DNA of 64,000 nucleotides from Nitrosarchaeum sp. Lineage in GTDB: Archaea > Thermoproteota > Nitrososphaeria > Nitrososphaerales > Nitrosopumilaceae. The notes below the pieces were generated by a model. The model had not been told where the DNA came from. It made no database searches and was given only the letters and a program-made list of their open reading frames with translations. This document shows, piece after piece, positions 41,196 through 49,296 of this stretch (within the stretch, counting starts at the first letter, position 1; each line of letters opens with the position of its first letter). The stretch is from positions 58,192 through 122,191 of the forward strand of contig JAILWJ010000003.1 in NCBI GenBank assembly GCA_025699025.1. The letters are read 5' to 3'. Position numbers and translations under genes: made by a program.

Positions 41196-42341
41196 TTAAC
41201 TCCAGACCTTTTCTTTGAATGTCCACTTTTTGTTTAGTATAAAGTTGCCAAATGCTGCAGTCCCAACTGCCAATACAAGCGCAATCGGATATGACAGAGC
41301 AAACCCGTCTACAAGGTAGTACACCAGACCAAGCTGTACAAGTGCGCCAATTGAGCTAAACCCCGCAAACTTGCCGTACTGTACCAGAGTCGTTTTTATG
41401 GAAAAATCTTTGTCCTCAAATGTCCAGTACTTGTTTAGGAAAAAGTTGCTTGTTATTGAAAATACGATTCCCATCATTGTTGCATGAAGATACCACACGT
41501 TTGCACTCAGTGCAAACAGCATTGATGCAAGATAGTTTACACCTAGTCCTGATGCACCAACGGTAAAGAACCTGGCCGCCTTTGAGAGGAATCTGACTGA
41601 CGTCCTGCGCTCTTCACGTCGTACCTTGCGTCCGTACTTGTACAGGTTCCAGACAGAGTTGCAATACTCCAACACGGTAGATGTACCGAGCTTGCTAGAG
41701 CCATTCTGCCTGTCAGTAAAGGTGTAAGGAACCTCCTGGATCTTCGCTCCTTTTGCCTTTACCAGGATTTCCAAAAGCATCTTGTATCCTATTGCATCAA
41801 ACTTTAGCTCGTTAATGATATTTTTCTTAAACACAAAAAATCCCGACATTGGATCGTGAGACTTTATTCCAAGTCCCTTTTTGGCAATCATAGTTGCAAT
41901 CTTGCTCATCAATTTTCTCTTAAATGGCCACCCTTGGATTGAACCGCCCTTGACATAGCGGGAGGCAATAACAATGTCGCATTTTGTGTGGCGCAGTGTC
42001 TCAATCATCTTTGGTATGATGTTTGGTGGATGCGAAAAGTCGCTGTCCATTACCACAATGATTCTTCCAGATGCCTGCTGGATGCCGTGAAGTATGGCCG
42101 AGCTCAACCCATCCTTTGCTTTTCTTTTTACTACGTTGATTGTGTGACCAGTCCTTTCCCTAATTGAATGAAAATAGTCCTCTGCAATCTTGGCAGTGTT
42201 GTCAGGAGAATTGTCATCAACCACAATTGTCTCTGCTCTCATCTCCCTTGGCACTGATTTTTGTATGTGCTCCAAGATCCCCAAGATATTCTGCGATTCG
42301 TTGTACGTTGGCAAAATTATGGAAATCTCTGCTGACTGCAT
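41196..42341 (-). CDS. Polyprenol-phosphate sugar synthase fused to GtrA membrane domain
   Basis: A 381-residue fusion. Residues 1-235 are a family 2 glycosyltransferase of the dolichol-phosphate mannose synthase type: I-I-L-P-T-Y-N-E near 8-15, V-V-D-D-N-S-P near 40-46, D-S-D-F-S-H-P near 98-104, and F-T-D-R-Q-N-G-S-S-K-L-G near 208-219. Residues about 250-375 are a GtrA-like domain with four membrane helices and the repeated N-F-F-L-N-K-Y-W-T-F / N-F-I-L-N-K-K-W-T-F motif. It would transfer a sugar from a nucleotide donor to a polyprenol phosphate and help it across the membrane, feeding surface-protein glycosylation. A GT39 gene lies 65 bp upstream on the same strand. Confidence 0.9.
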   Translation of the reverse strand: MQSAEISIILPTYNESQNILGILEHIQKSVPREMRAETIVVDDNSPDNTAKIAEDYFHSIRERTGHTINVVKRKAKDGLSSAILHGIQQASGRIIVVMDSDFSHPPNIIPKMIETLRHTKCDIVIASRYVKGGSIQGWPFKRKLMSKIATMIAKKGLGIKSHDPMSGFFVFKKNIINELKFDAIGYKMLLEILVKAKGAKIQEVPYTFTDRQNGSSKLGTSTVLEYCNSVWNLYKYGRKVRREERRTSVRFLSKAARFFTVGASGLGVNYLASMLFALSANVWYLHATMMGIVFSITSNFFLNKYWTFEDKDFSIKTTLVQYGKFAGFSSIGALVQLGLVYYLVDGFALSYPIALVLAVGTAAFGNFILNKKWTFKEKVWS

Positions 42342-42406
42342 TGCTTTGGTGTGTTCAGGTCTGGATTAAAATGTTTAATGTAAAATTTTTTACTTTTATG
42401 ACTAGC

Positions 42407-43840
42407 CTATTTCCACGAGCCATATCTAACGTCAATATGAAACCCCTCATTTACCAATCGCAGGTTTGTGTATGGATAAATTTGCGTATCGTATCTATCA
42501 ACGATTCCTTCAAAGTATGACACTGATTGGGTATTGTTGTACGCCTTTTGCATCTGGACACCCCTGTCTCTATCAAGCATGAAATGCGGATCTGCAATTA
42601 TTGTGACACTTTCTGTACGGACTGGCTCAAAGAGGATCATGGCATAATCTATCGGAACATTATCCAAATCAAACACATCGTTTAAAATCCAGGTATATGC
42701 GGGACTTGCCAGTATTGTACTCTGACCATCATGGTTTTCAATTACATATGACAGTGCATCAAACTGATTGTACGATACATCATTGGTTACTATCAAGACC
42801 GTACTTGCAAATCCAAACACCATGACTGATGCAATTATCCCGCGGTGTGTTGTATTTGATTTAAAGTATCGTAGTTTTTTCAGGTCAAGTAGCAACACCG
42901 CTGCACCCATACACAAAACAGGAATCACGGGAATCCAGTGAAAGTACTGCTTGAATCCAACCATAAAAAGAAACAGCACAAACGGAACAAACCACAACAG
43001 TACAAACTTGTTCTTTTTAATTGCAGAATAGAGAACTCCTGCCGTACCAATTACAAACAATGTCGGATCAATAATTAGAAATGCACCTACAATATCACCA
43101 ATGCTGTTATTTCTCTGAGATTGCCACATGACATCTCTTATCCACAGATCAAACTGGTCAAGCATTATCGCGTTTGCAGGCCACAGCATCGGGATAAGCA
43201 GTACAGGGATGATCCAAATCAGCAGATCCTGAATCTTTCTTCTTTTTTGAAATACAAGCCACATTACAAGGGGAATGAAGACAAATGCGGGAACCTTGGT
43301 AAATATTGCAAGACCTAGCAGGATTCCAGATACTGGTACGAGCCACATCTTTCTGTGAGGCTTTGCAAAATGAATTGCACAAAGTATTGATGCAAGCAGA
43401 AACGGCATCAGAATAGAGTCAAGAAGTATCCTGCCAAAGATCCAAGTAAATGGCATCACTGCAAAAAGCACAGACGACACAAGTGCAGCACTGTCTCCGA
43501 ATTTTTCGCGCGCAATATGATAGACAAGAAAAGTGGAAACTATTGCCACAAGCCCCATAAACAATCGTGGAGCAAGATACAGATTCTGAAGGGATTCTGG
43601 ATCAGTGGATGTAGAATTTGGATGACCTGTAACATGCAAGATCCCTGCAAGGACAATCTGCCCAAAGTAAGGATGATCATAGAGATATCCCTCCTGAGGA
43701 CTGCCAGTTTCAACCATGTTCATGGCCCTTCGCATGTACACTCCCTCATCAAAGAAAATGTCTGGGAATCCTACCGGATTTGCAAGGTGAACAAAGCTTG
43801 CAAGGGCCAATGGAATCAGAATTGCAAACTTTATCTTCAT
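42407..43840 (-). CDS. ArnT/PMT-type membrane glycosyltransferase (GT39-like)
   Basis: A 477-residue integral membrane protein with about ten hydrophobic segments. A D-E-G-V-Y-M-R-R-A motif near residues 31-39 in the first extracytoplasmic loop matches the acidic catalytic site of GT39/ArnT enzymes, which use polyprenol-phosphate sugars outside the membrane. A soluble extracytoplasmic C-terminal portion (about 380-477) follows. The neighbouring synthase could make its lipid-linked sugar donor. A TATA-like ttaaaataa near 43865-43873 gives a leaderless start. The acceptor is unknown; cell-surface glycoproteins are a reasonable guess. Confidence 0.82.
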   Translation of the reverse strand: MKIKFAILIPLALASFVHLANPVGFPDIFFDEGVYMRRAMNMVETGSPQEGYLYDHPYFGQIVLAGILHVTGHPNSTSTDPESLQNLYLAPRLFMGLVAIVSTFLVYHIAREKFGDSAALVSSVLFAVMPFTWIFGRILLDSILMPFLLASILCAIHFAKPHRKMWLVPVSGILLGLAIFTKVPAFVFIPLVMWLVFQKRRKIQDLLIWIIPVLLIPMLWPANAIMLDQFDLWIRDVMWQSQRNNSIGDIVGAFLIIDPTLFVIGTAGVLYSAIKKNKFVLLWFVPFVLFLFMVGFKQYFHWIPVIPVLCMGAAVLLLDLKKLRYFKSNTTHRGIIASVMVFGFASTVLIVTNDVSYNQFDALSYVIENHDGQSTILASPAYTWILNDVFDLDNVPIDYAMILFEPVRTESVTIIADPHFMLDRDRGVQMQKAYNNTQSVSYFEGIVDRYDTQIYPYTNLRLVNEGFHIDVRYGSWK

Positions 43841-43961
43841 TTACTAGACGATCAGGAATGTATTATTTTAAGAAAAATACGCGCCATATCAAAAAGAAGG
43901 ACAATTCAGAATGCAGAAAAACAACCAAGCCCAATAGGAACATGTGCGATATATTGACAAT

Positions 43962-43972
43962 GATTATATTCT
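43962..43972 (+). promoter_or_regulatory. TATA box of tRNA-Gln
   Basis: The sequence gattatattc lies about 28 nt before the first base of the mature tRNA at 43996, so transcription should begin at or just before the tRNA. Confidence 0.5.
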
Positions 43973-43995
43973 GACATATCAAAAATTCTTTTGGT

Positions 43996-44101
43996 AGCCC
44001 GATAGTCTAGCGGTCAAATAATAATTTTAGATCAAGGATTCTGCCCTCTGGATCTCAAGAGTGGATAGGCGGAGACGGCAGTTCGAATCTGCCTCGGGCT
44101 A
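43996..44101 (+). tRNA. tRNA-Gln(CTG) with two introns
   Basis: The acceptor stem AGCCCGA/TCGGGCT with A1-U72 is typical of archaeal tRNA-Gln, recognised by the GatDE pathway. The T-arm is GGCAG-TTCGAAT-CTGCC. Two extra segments interrupt the fold. The first is 18 nt at 44018-44035 in the D-loop: pairing GGTC/GATC with 3-nt bulges AAA and AAG, plus a TAA/TTA intron stem, makes a bulge-helix-bulge that cuts exactly there and restores D-stem GTCT/GGAT. The second is about 15 nt at 44052-44066 after position 37, restoring loop CTCTGGA. Removing both leaves 73 nt. CCA is not encoded. Confidence 0.82.
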
Positions 44102-44112
44102 CTGGAAAAATT

Positions 44113-44712
44113 CTATCTAGATGCCTGTGCTATTCTTTCTAGCTCGTTCTTTTTCTTAACAGAAGGAGCGTTGGGATCGTTTGCAGATGCCAAGATTAGC
44201 TGTTCGGCCATGTGTTCTTCAATGGGTTTAGGGTTTGAAAAGGTGGATTCCTTGATGGCATCGGCGATAAATTTGAGTGCCAAGTCGACTCTTCGGATTG
44301 GTGCCACATCAACTGATACGTGATAAACAGTACCACCATAAACGATTCTTGTGGTGTCCTCGTTAGGGGCCGAATTTTCAACAGCCCTGACTAGAACTTC
44401 GACAGGGTTTTGTCCAGTCTTTAAGGCAATGATATCAAATGCGACTTTGACGGTGTTGAGAACTTTGGTTTTCTTTCCAGTCATCCTGCCAGTGTTTTTT
44501 GCATATTTCTTCCCAAAGTGCATTACTTTGTTACACAACCTTTCCACAATATTGACATCTGCCTTGTTGAATCTCTTTAATGCAGAACGTCCAAAAGTGT
44601 AAGGTAAAATTTGTTTTCGAAGAGATATTGCCGTCTTCAATCCAGGATCTTTGACTTCAATATTTGACATGTCCCATTTCCTAAACAACAAGAGGTTCTT
44701 TGTTTGTGCCAT
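44113..44712 (-). CDS. rps7: Ribosomal protein uS7
   Basis: Head protein of the small subunit, the organiser of 16S 3' domain assembly. The archaeal form has 199 residues with N-terminal extension. V-E-R-L-C-N-K-V-M-H-F-G-K-K-Y-A-K-N-T-G near 55-74 and the G-Q-N-P-V-E-V-L-V-R-A-V-E-N-S-A-P segment near 99-115 are family features. It follows uS12 by 2 bp as the last gene of the RNA-polymerase/str-type unit, ending 12 bp from the tRNA-Gln gene. Confidence 0.95.
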   Translation of the reverse strand: MAQTKNLLLFRKWDMSNIEVKDPGLKTAISLRKQILPYTFGRSALKRFNKADVNIVERLCNKVMHFGKKYAKNTGRMTGKKTKVLNTVKVAFDIIALKTGQNPVEVLVRAVENSAPNEDTTRIVYGGTVYHVSVDVAPIRRVDLALKFIADAIKESTFSNPKPIEEHMAEQLILASANDPNAPSVKKKNELERIAQASR

Positions 44713-44714
44713 AC

Positions 44715-45152
44715 CTATCTCCTTGGTTTCTCTTTCTTTCCGATGACCAGCTCATGCAAGGATGTGCCGTTTACTTTGAATACTTTGAATCTAACACCGG
44801 GAATATCTCCCATTGCACCGCCTTGGGTTGCACCCATTCCTTGAATGTGAACTTCATCGTGCTCATCAATAAAGTTCATGGCACCATCTCGTGGCAAGAA
44901 TGCTGTAACTGTCTTGCCATTCTTTATCAGTTGAACCCTAACACATTTTCTAACTGCAGAGTTTGGCTGCTTTGCAGCAATACCTACTTTTTCTAAAACT
45001 ATACCTCTTCCCTGTGGAGCGCCCCCAAGAGGGTCAGATTTTTTATCGATGCCGAGTTTTCGTCTCTTGTACGTAGAAACTGCCCATCGCTGTCTTTTTC
45101 TTTTTGCGACCAGAACACGACCTGCAAATAATCCGAGTGGTGATTTTGTCAT
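44715..45152 (-). CDS. rps12: Ribosomal protein uS12
   Basis: The decoding-centre protein, archaeal 145-residue form. [14 protein letters not shown] near residues 40-53, then [13 protein letters not shown] near 63-75, and F-L-P-R-D-G-A near 88-94 are all present. It is followed by uS7 and preceded by nusA-like, the standard archaeal order. Confidence 0.96.
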   Translation of the reverse strand: MTKSPLGLFAGRVLVAKRKRQRWAVSTYKRRKLGIDKKSDPLGGAPQGRGIVLEKVGIAAKQPNSAVRKCVRVQLIKNGKTVTAFLPRDGAMNFIDEHDEVHIQGMGATQGGAMGDIPGVRFKVFKVNGTSLHELVIGKKEKPRR

Positions 45153-45155
45153 ATT

Positions 45156-45620
45156 TTACATCTCCAATGTTGCTTTTTCAGGACTGTTAATTAAAACACT
45201 CGTAATATCAAAATATCGTTTTGCAAGGAGTCTTGCTTTTTCGGCGTTTCTTCCTTCCCGTCCTACCACAATACCCTTCTTTCTTGGATCTACCATGACT
45301 ATTGCCTGCTTTGAGCCGTCGGCTCGTTTATTTATTTTTACTTCAGAGACAAGTTTGGAGTTTAACAGATTGGTAAGGAATTTTGCCGGATCCTCGTCAA
45401 ACTCTACCAGTTCAACATTTTTCTTGACAATGTTTTGTAAAGATTTGATGTGAGTTCCACCCTTGCCAATTGCAAGCCCCATTTTACCAGTATTGACAAC
45501 AAAAATTACACGTCCTTGTTTTTCATCTTCAACACAATCCCGGGCTGTTGCACCAGTTACATTTTGAAAAAGTGACATCATACGCATTTGATCAGTAGTA
45601 AGTTTGATTGATTGTGTCAT
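45156..45620 (-). CDS. nusA: NusA-like transcription factor with two KH domains
   Basis: The short archaeal NusA, 154 residues, made only of the two KH RNA-binding domains without the bacterial N-terminal and S1 parts. KH motifs are G-L-A-I-G-K-G-G-T-H-I-K-S-L near 51-64 and G-I-V-V-G-R-E-G-R-N-A-E-K-A near 115-128. Its role in archaeal transcription is inferred from the bacterial relative and its place between eL30 and uS12. Confidence 0.92.
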   Translation of the reverse strand: MTQSIKLTTDQMRMMSLFQNVTGATARDCVEDEKQGRVIFVVNTGKMGLAIGKGGTHIKSLQNIVKKNVELVEFDEDPAKFLTNLLNSKLVSEVKINKRADGSKQAIVMVDPRKKGIVVGREGRNAEKARLLAKRYFDITSVLINSPEKATLEM

Positions 45621-45690
45621 TAGAATTCCTTTTTATCTCCGAAAAAATTTGTCTCATTTAAACTTTCATTTGAGGTTGAACAATTGATCA

Positions 45691-46008
45691 TTATTTTTCC
45701 TCAGTTTCTGTATCTTTAAGAATTGATTTGACATTTGCATCAGCAAGTGATGTGAAGGCAATGCTTGAAATTCTAAACTGTATGCCGCATAATTTTCCAA
45801 GTGCGACAGAAGTTCCTTGAAAGTTGACTAATGGTATTTTTTCTTTTTTGGCATCTGATTCAATTTTCTCAAATATTTCTCTCTTTACAGATTGAGACAA
45901 TACAATTAGTTTGGAGTTTTTTACAGAATTCAATACTTGTTTCGTACCTATTGTTAAGTTACCCTCTTTGTGGGCATCTCTTAATGATTTTTCAAGTATC
46001 TTACTCAT
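45691..46008 (-). CDS. rpl30e: Ribosomal protein eL30
   Basis: An L7Ae/L30e-fold RNA-binding protein of 105 residues. I-G-T-K-Q-V-L-N-S-V-K-N-S-K-L-I-V-L-S near residues 21-39 and V-A-L-G-K-L-C-G-I-Q-F-R near 68-79 are typical. In most archaea it follows the RNA polymerase A'' gene directly; here more than 3 kb, carrying LSm and two exported-protein genes, separates them. Confidence 0.93.
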   Translation of the reverse strand: MSKILEKSLRDAHKEGNLTIGTKQVLNSVKNSKLIVLSQSVKREIFEKIESDAKKEKIPLVNFQGTSVALGKLCGIQFRISSIAFTSLADANVKSILKDTETEEK

Positions 46009-46087
46009 GTGTTAACCTATTGTCAATCCACTTTACAGGGCTTTATAGGTTTATTGAAAATACGTACACAAATAAATCAGATTCGGA

Positions 46088-47773
46088 CTATTTTAAGAAT
46101 CCAAATAAGGATGAAAACACTACAGACATTTCTTCAAAGAAATTAAAAGATTCATTTAAAGAATCAGATGTTTCTTTACCTGTTAAACCATGTATGACAG
46201 AAACATCATTGTTAGATTCATGATTTTGGTTTGATTGTGTTTTCAGAACAACAGGGATGTTTGGAGGGATTTGTGAATTTAAGATTGACAAGTTTTCTTT
46301 TGCTGTGATGTAGCTTGGGTTTTTTGCAATTGCAGATTCATAGAGTTTTTTTGCCTCATCATATTGTCCAAGAGTGGCAAGGGCGTTAGCCTTGTTGTTT
46401 ATCGCTGGAAGAAAGTTGGGATTAATGTCAAGTGCTTTATCATAGTAAGTTATTGCCTCTGAAATGCGACCTAGTTTTCCCAGTGTTGAAGCCTTGTTTG
46501 ACAATACTTCCACATTATTAGGATCATCCATCAATGAGTCATTAAAAAAATTCAAGGAACTGTCAAATTTACAGAGACGATATAGGGCAGGACCCATACC
46601 ATCGTAGTAGGTTATTGTGTCAGTGTATTTGCTGTAATCGCAATTCAAATTAATTTGATTAAGCATCAATCCCAGCTCAATGTCTTCAACAGACAAATTA
46701 TCGTCTTTTTTTATTTTATCAGCAGGAGTTTTCTGAGATTTTTTGTTTTGTTCTTGCATAATGATGTCTTGCGGGACAGAATCATTGTTTGGTTTTTCTT
46801 CATCGTTATTTTCATCAGGTGTGTTTTGAATGATTGATTGGTTATTGTCTGGTTTATTTGAGGAGGGAATATTTTTTGCGGGGGTATCGTTTGGCGTGGT
46901 TATTGTTTGATCTTTTTGACTAGGAATGTTAGTTGGGGAATCATTGCTTTTACTGGTTGGTTCGTTTGTTGTAGTTGGTTCATTTGTTGTAGTTGGTTCG
47001 TTTGTTGTAGTTGGTTCGTTTGTTGTAGTTGGTTCATTTGTTGTAGTTGGTTCATTTGTTGTAGGCGGTACAACATCCTCCAAAATGATTTCTTCGGATA
47101 AATCAAAATTAAAGGAAGTTGTTTTTGTTGATTCTGCATAATGCGCTTTGATTGAATATATCCCATCAACTTTGAAATTGATTCCTGCCTTTGCAAGAAA
47201 ATTTGTAGAGAATGTCAAATCAGAATTCACTTGTCCGAAATAAAATCCCGCAGGGCTTCCAAATGTGTCATAAATTCCAATCAGCACAGTCGGATAATCC
47301 ATAGCAGATACAAGACCAGAAATCGTTATGACTTGATTGTCTGTGTAGGTGGGCTTGTCAGTGGTCAGGGATGTTATTTCAGGAAGTACTTGTTGCTCTG
47401 GAATTTCTTGAGATATATCATTATTTGAAATTGTGAAAAACTCACTTTGAGATATCTTTCCATAGTCTAGTTTTATCTCATATTCACCAGACATCTCATA
47501 AAATGGAGCGTCCAGAGATATGGTTTTGGCAAACAAACCATCAGGTCCAATTTCAACACTGTTTGCAGACAAAATCGTTCCATTTGGATCAAAAACGCTC
47601 ATTGCTATTACAGGCATCTTCAACTCAGCGATTTGACCAGCAATGGTAAGAGAATCACCAGTATGGTATTCGGATTTGTCAAATTCCACAAGAATTCCAT
47701 CGGCATAAGCGGATGTAGGTATTGAAAAGAGTACGGTTATCACTAACAGCACTACTAGTTTTAAACCAAGCAC
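46088..47773 (-). CDS. Exported Ig-like/TPR protein with TTNEPT repeat linker
   Basis: A 561-residue protein. The signal peptide spans about 1-24. Two Ig-like domains follow (about 28-120 and 130-225); their opening pattern D-K-S-E-Y-H-T-G-D-S-L-T-I-A-G-Q resembles the PEFG-type proteins at 57-61 kb. A linker holds six T-T-N-E-P-T units (about 237-272) and a long Asn/Pro/Lys-rich stretch. Residues about 380-510 hold three TPR-like repeats (A-L-D-I-N-P-N-F-L-P-A-I-N-N-K-A-N-A-L). The end, F-F-E-E-M-S-V-V-F-S-S-L-F-G-F-L, is amphipathic. A leaderless GTG start fits attaaatac near 47797-47805. It probably sits on the cell surface and binds other proteins; this is inferred from domain types. Confidence 0.8.
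   Translation of the reverse strand: MLGLKLVVLLVITVLFSIPTSAYADGILVEFDKSEYHTGDSLTIAGQIAELKMPVIAMSVFDPNGTILSANSVEIGPDGLFAKTISLDAPFYEMSGEYEIKLDYGKISQSEFFTISNNDISQEIPEQQVLPEITSLTTDKPTYTDNQVITISGLVSAMDYPTVLIGIYDTFGSPAGFYFGQVNSDLTFSTNFLAKAGINFKVDGIYSIKAHYAESTKTTSFNFDLSEEIILEDVVPPTTNEPTTTNEPTTTNEPTTTNEPTTTNEPTTTNEPTSKSNDSPTNIPSQKDQTITTPNDTPAKNIPSSNKPDNNQSIIQNTPDENNDEEKPNNDSVPQDIIMQEQNKKSQKTPADKIKKDDNLSVEDIELGLMLNQINLNCDYSKYTDTITYYDGMGPALYRLCKFDSSLNFFNDSLMDDPNNVEVLSNKASTLGKLGRISEAITYYDKALDINPNFLPAINNKANALATLGQYDEAKKLYESAIAKNPSYITAKENLSILNSQIPPNIPVVLKTQSNQNHESNNDVSVIHGLTGKETSDSLNESFNFFEEMSVVFSSLFGFLK
46959..47064. repeat. 18-bp tandem repeat (TTNEPT units)
   Basis: Six copies of an 18-bp unit (ggttcgtttgttgtagtt with a c/a variant at the fifth position), in frame in the minus-strand gene. 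They form the linker between the Ig-like and TPR parts. On the plus strand they produce spurious hydrophobic, Cys-rich frames. Confidence 0.92.
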
Positions 47774-47826
47774 AAATCAAAAATCGTAATTTTGTATTTA
47801 ATAATCACGTAGAAATCATACTTGTT

Positions 47827-49005
47827 TTATTCAACAAAGATTTCTTTGTGTTGTGGTGACGAGAGCGGAGTCGGATTGGCCAATGACACCCATGCAAATG
47901 TCTCAACAAAATGCTCGCCAGAATGCAATGGAAGCCATGATTGCGAAACATCAAGACTCTGATTAGCAGAGATCTCACCCTGTATCCAAGAAATAGATGT
48001 TACGAGATTGTTTTTGTCTTTTACTTGAAACAGATAAACAAATGACTGTTTGAAACCGTGTTCATTTGTGATTTTTCCGACGATTTGTACTTGGTTATTT
48101 GTTGAAAATGATTGTATCTCTTTTCCAAAAGAGTCAGAAAAGAAGATTTCAGAGTTGTGAATCCTTTGAGTGGACGGGATTGATGAGTCTAGTTTCCCAA
48201 CAGTCGTGATCTCAAGGTTGTCATTTATGGAGTGGGGTTTTGGCAGGGTATAGTCAGCGTATTTTGCATATATTGAATCCCCAGGTATAGCATGCAATCG
48301 ACTTCCGCTAGATGGAAGGTTTTGAGAAAAAGACACATCGCCAATGAAGACGCCAGATCTTTCCGATGTTTCTATTGCGTCAACTTCTAGTCCTGCAACA
48401 TCAGAATCAGACGAGACACGAATCAGCAGATTATCCAATGCCTCCGGATTAAGATTCATGTCTTGATCAATTACTTGGATTTGTGCCGTTTTGTCAGATA
48501 GCAAATCATCTTGAGAGAATTTGATAGAGCCCAAGTTCCAAGTAATTGGTACAGACTCGGATAGAACAACGCCATCTGCAAACTCAAAAGAGATTGTAAC
48601 TGCAGAATCCCTGTCAACTTCCAAGTATCCACTGGTCGGACCTGTTCCAAACGTTCTAGGGGTAGTATCAATTTTGCCATCACCGTCAGTGTCATGCGAG
48701 AATCCGGTGAGAGTTATTTCGGCGGTAAATATTCCAGAGTTTGGTTCTGTTTCTGTGAACCTATATGGTTCCAGAGAGTGCTCCCTTGTAGAGATTTTGA
48801 TCGGGTTATCGCTATCACCCCCAATAGAGTCAATCAGGTGTCTATCAGTGTTCCAACTGGGTGCAAGTATGGTTACCTTTACTTTATCTGTCCAAGTGTA
48901 TACTGGCCTGTCCGTAAAGATTGGAGCATATGGTTTGTCATAGTCTGGAATCGGCTCAGCATACACGGGAAAAAGAATCAGGAAAAACAGCAGAAACGGA
49001 ATCAT
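47827..49005 (-). CDS. Exported beta-rich surface protein
   Basis: A 392-residue protein with a signal peptide (residues about 2-16, ending V-Y-A). The opening, P-I-F-T-D-R-P-V-Y-T-W-T-D-K-V, is an Ig/MG-like strand. The repeated form S-G-I-F-T-A-E-I-T / S-G-V-F-I-G-D-V-S occurs near 105 and 230, each followed by a long beta-rich domain. D-Q-D-M-N-L-N-P near 190-197 could bind a metal. No C-terminal sorting signal or anchor was seen. This beta-domain pattern is common in large thaumarchaeal surface proteins (from memory). Function unknown. Confidence 0.75.
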   Translation of the reverse strand: MIPFLLFFLILFPVYAEPIPDYDKPYAPIFTDRPVYTWTDKVKVTILAPSWNTDRHLIDSIGGDSDNPIKISTREHSLEPYRFTETEPNSGIFTAEITLTGFSHDTDGDGKIDTTPRTFGTGPTSGYLEVDRDSAVTISFEFADGVVLSESVPITWNLGSIKFSQDDLLSDKTAQIQVIDQDMNLNPEALDNLLIRVSSDSDVAGLEVDAIETSERSGVFIGDVSFSQNLPSSGSRLHAIPGDSIYAKYADYTLPKPHSINDNLEITTVGKLDSSIPSTQRIHNSEIFFSDSFGKEIQSFSTNNQVQIVGKITNEHGFKQSFVYLFQVKDKNNLVTSISWIQGEISANQSLDVSQSWLPLHSGEHFVETFAWVSLANPTPLSSPQHKEIFVE

Positions 49006-49054
49006 GGTTAAAATGAATCGTGTTAAGATTTAATGTTTGAGAATGTTTTGTGTA

Positions 49055-49285
49055 TTAGGATGCGTCCTCGGGCAGCGATACTGCCAGGATGTTGTCGCCC
49101 CGCAGCAAAACAGTTCCCAGTGCAGCGGTTTTTCCATCGGATATGTCCTCTGCATCCTTTAGGGTGAGATTCATGTGAATGTCAAAGTCCTGCAGATTTC
49201 CTTTTATCGTCTTGTTGTTTCTGAGTCTGAGCAGTATGACTTTGTCTTTGCTGTTACTCATGAGTGTGGAAATTTCGTCAGCCAT
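49055..49285 (-). CDS. LSm (Sm-like) RNA-binding protein
   Basis: A 76-residue Sm fold. Sm1 is V-I-L-L-R-L-R-N-N-K-T-I-K-G-N-L-Q-D-F-D-I-H-M-N-L (residues about 15-39) and Sm2 is L-L-R-G-D-N-I-L-A-V-S-L near 59-70. It would form a heptameric ring that binds U-rich RNA. It follows rpoA by 11 bp on the same strand, so it is probably transcribed with RNA polymerase. Confidence 0.9.
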   Translation of the reverse strand: MADEISTLMSNSKDKVILLRLRNNKTIKGNLQDFDIHMNLTLKDAEDISDGKTAALGTVLLRGDNILAVSLPEDAS

Positions 49286-49296
49286 TGTATTTCAGA

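Noticed and set aside
43780..43974. A 64-codon plus-strand frame before tRNA-Gln
   Set aside because: It overlaps the start of the glycosyltransferase gene antisense and has low-complexity Lys/Asn content. The only good promoter nearby belongs to the tRNA.
43996..44101. tRNA-Glu or tRNA-Ser instead of tRNA-Gln
   Set aside because: Glu would need loop CUCUCAA, which cannot be built. Ser (GGA by another splice choice) would need a long variable arm, but only 4 nt are present. A1-U72 and loop CUCUGGA fit Gln.
46907..47141. Plus-strand frames with runs of C-C-S-W-F and V-V-V-G-S-F
   Set aside because: They are shadow frames of the 18-bp tandem repeat in the minus-strand Ig/TPR gene, with no promoter or signal of their own.
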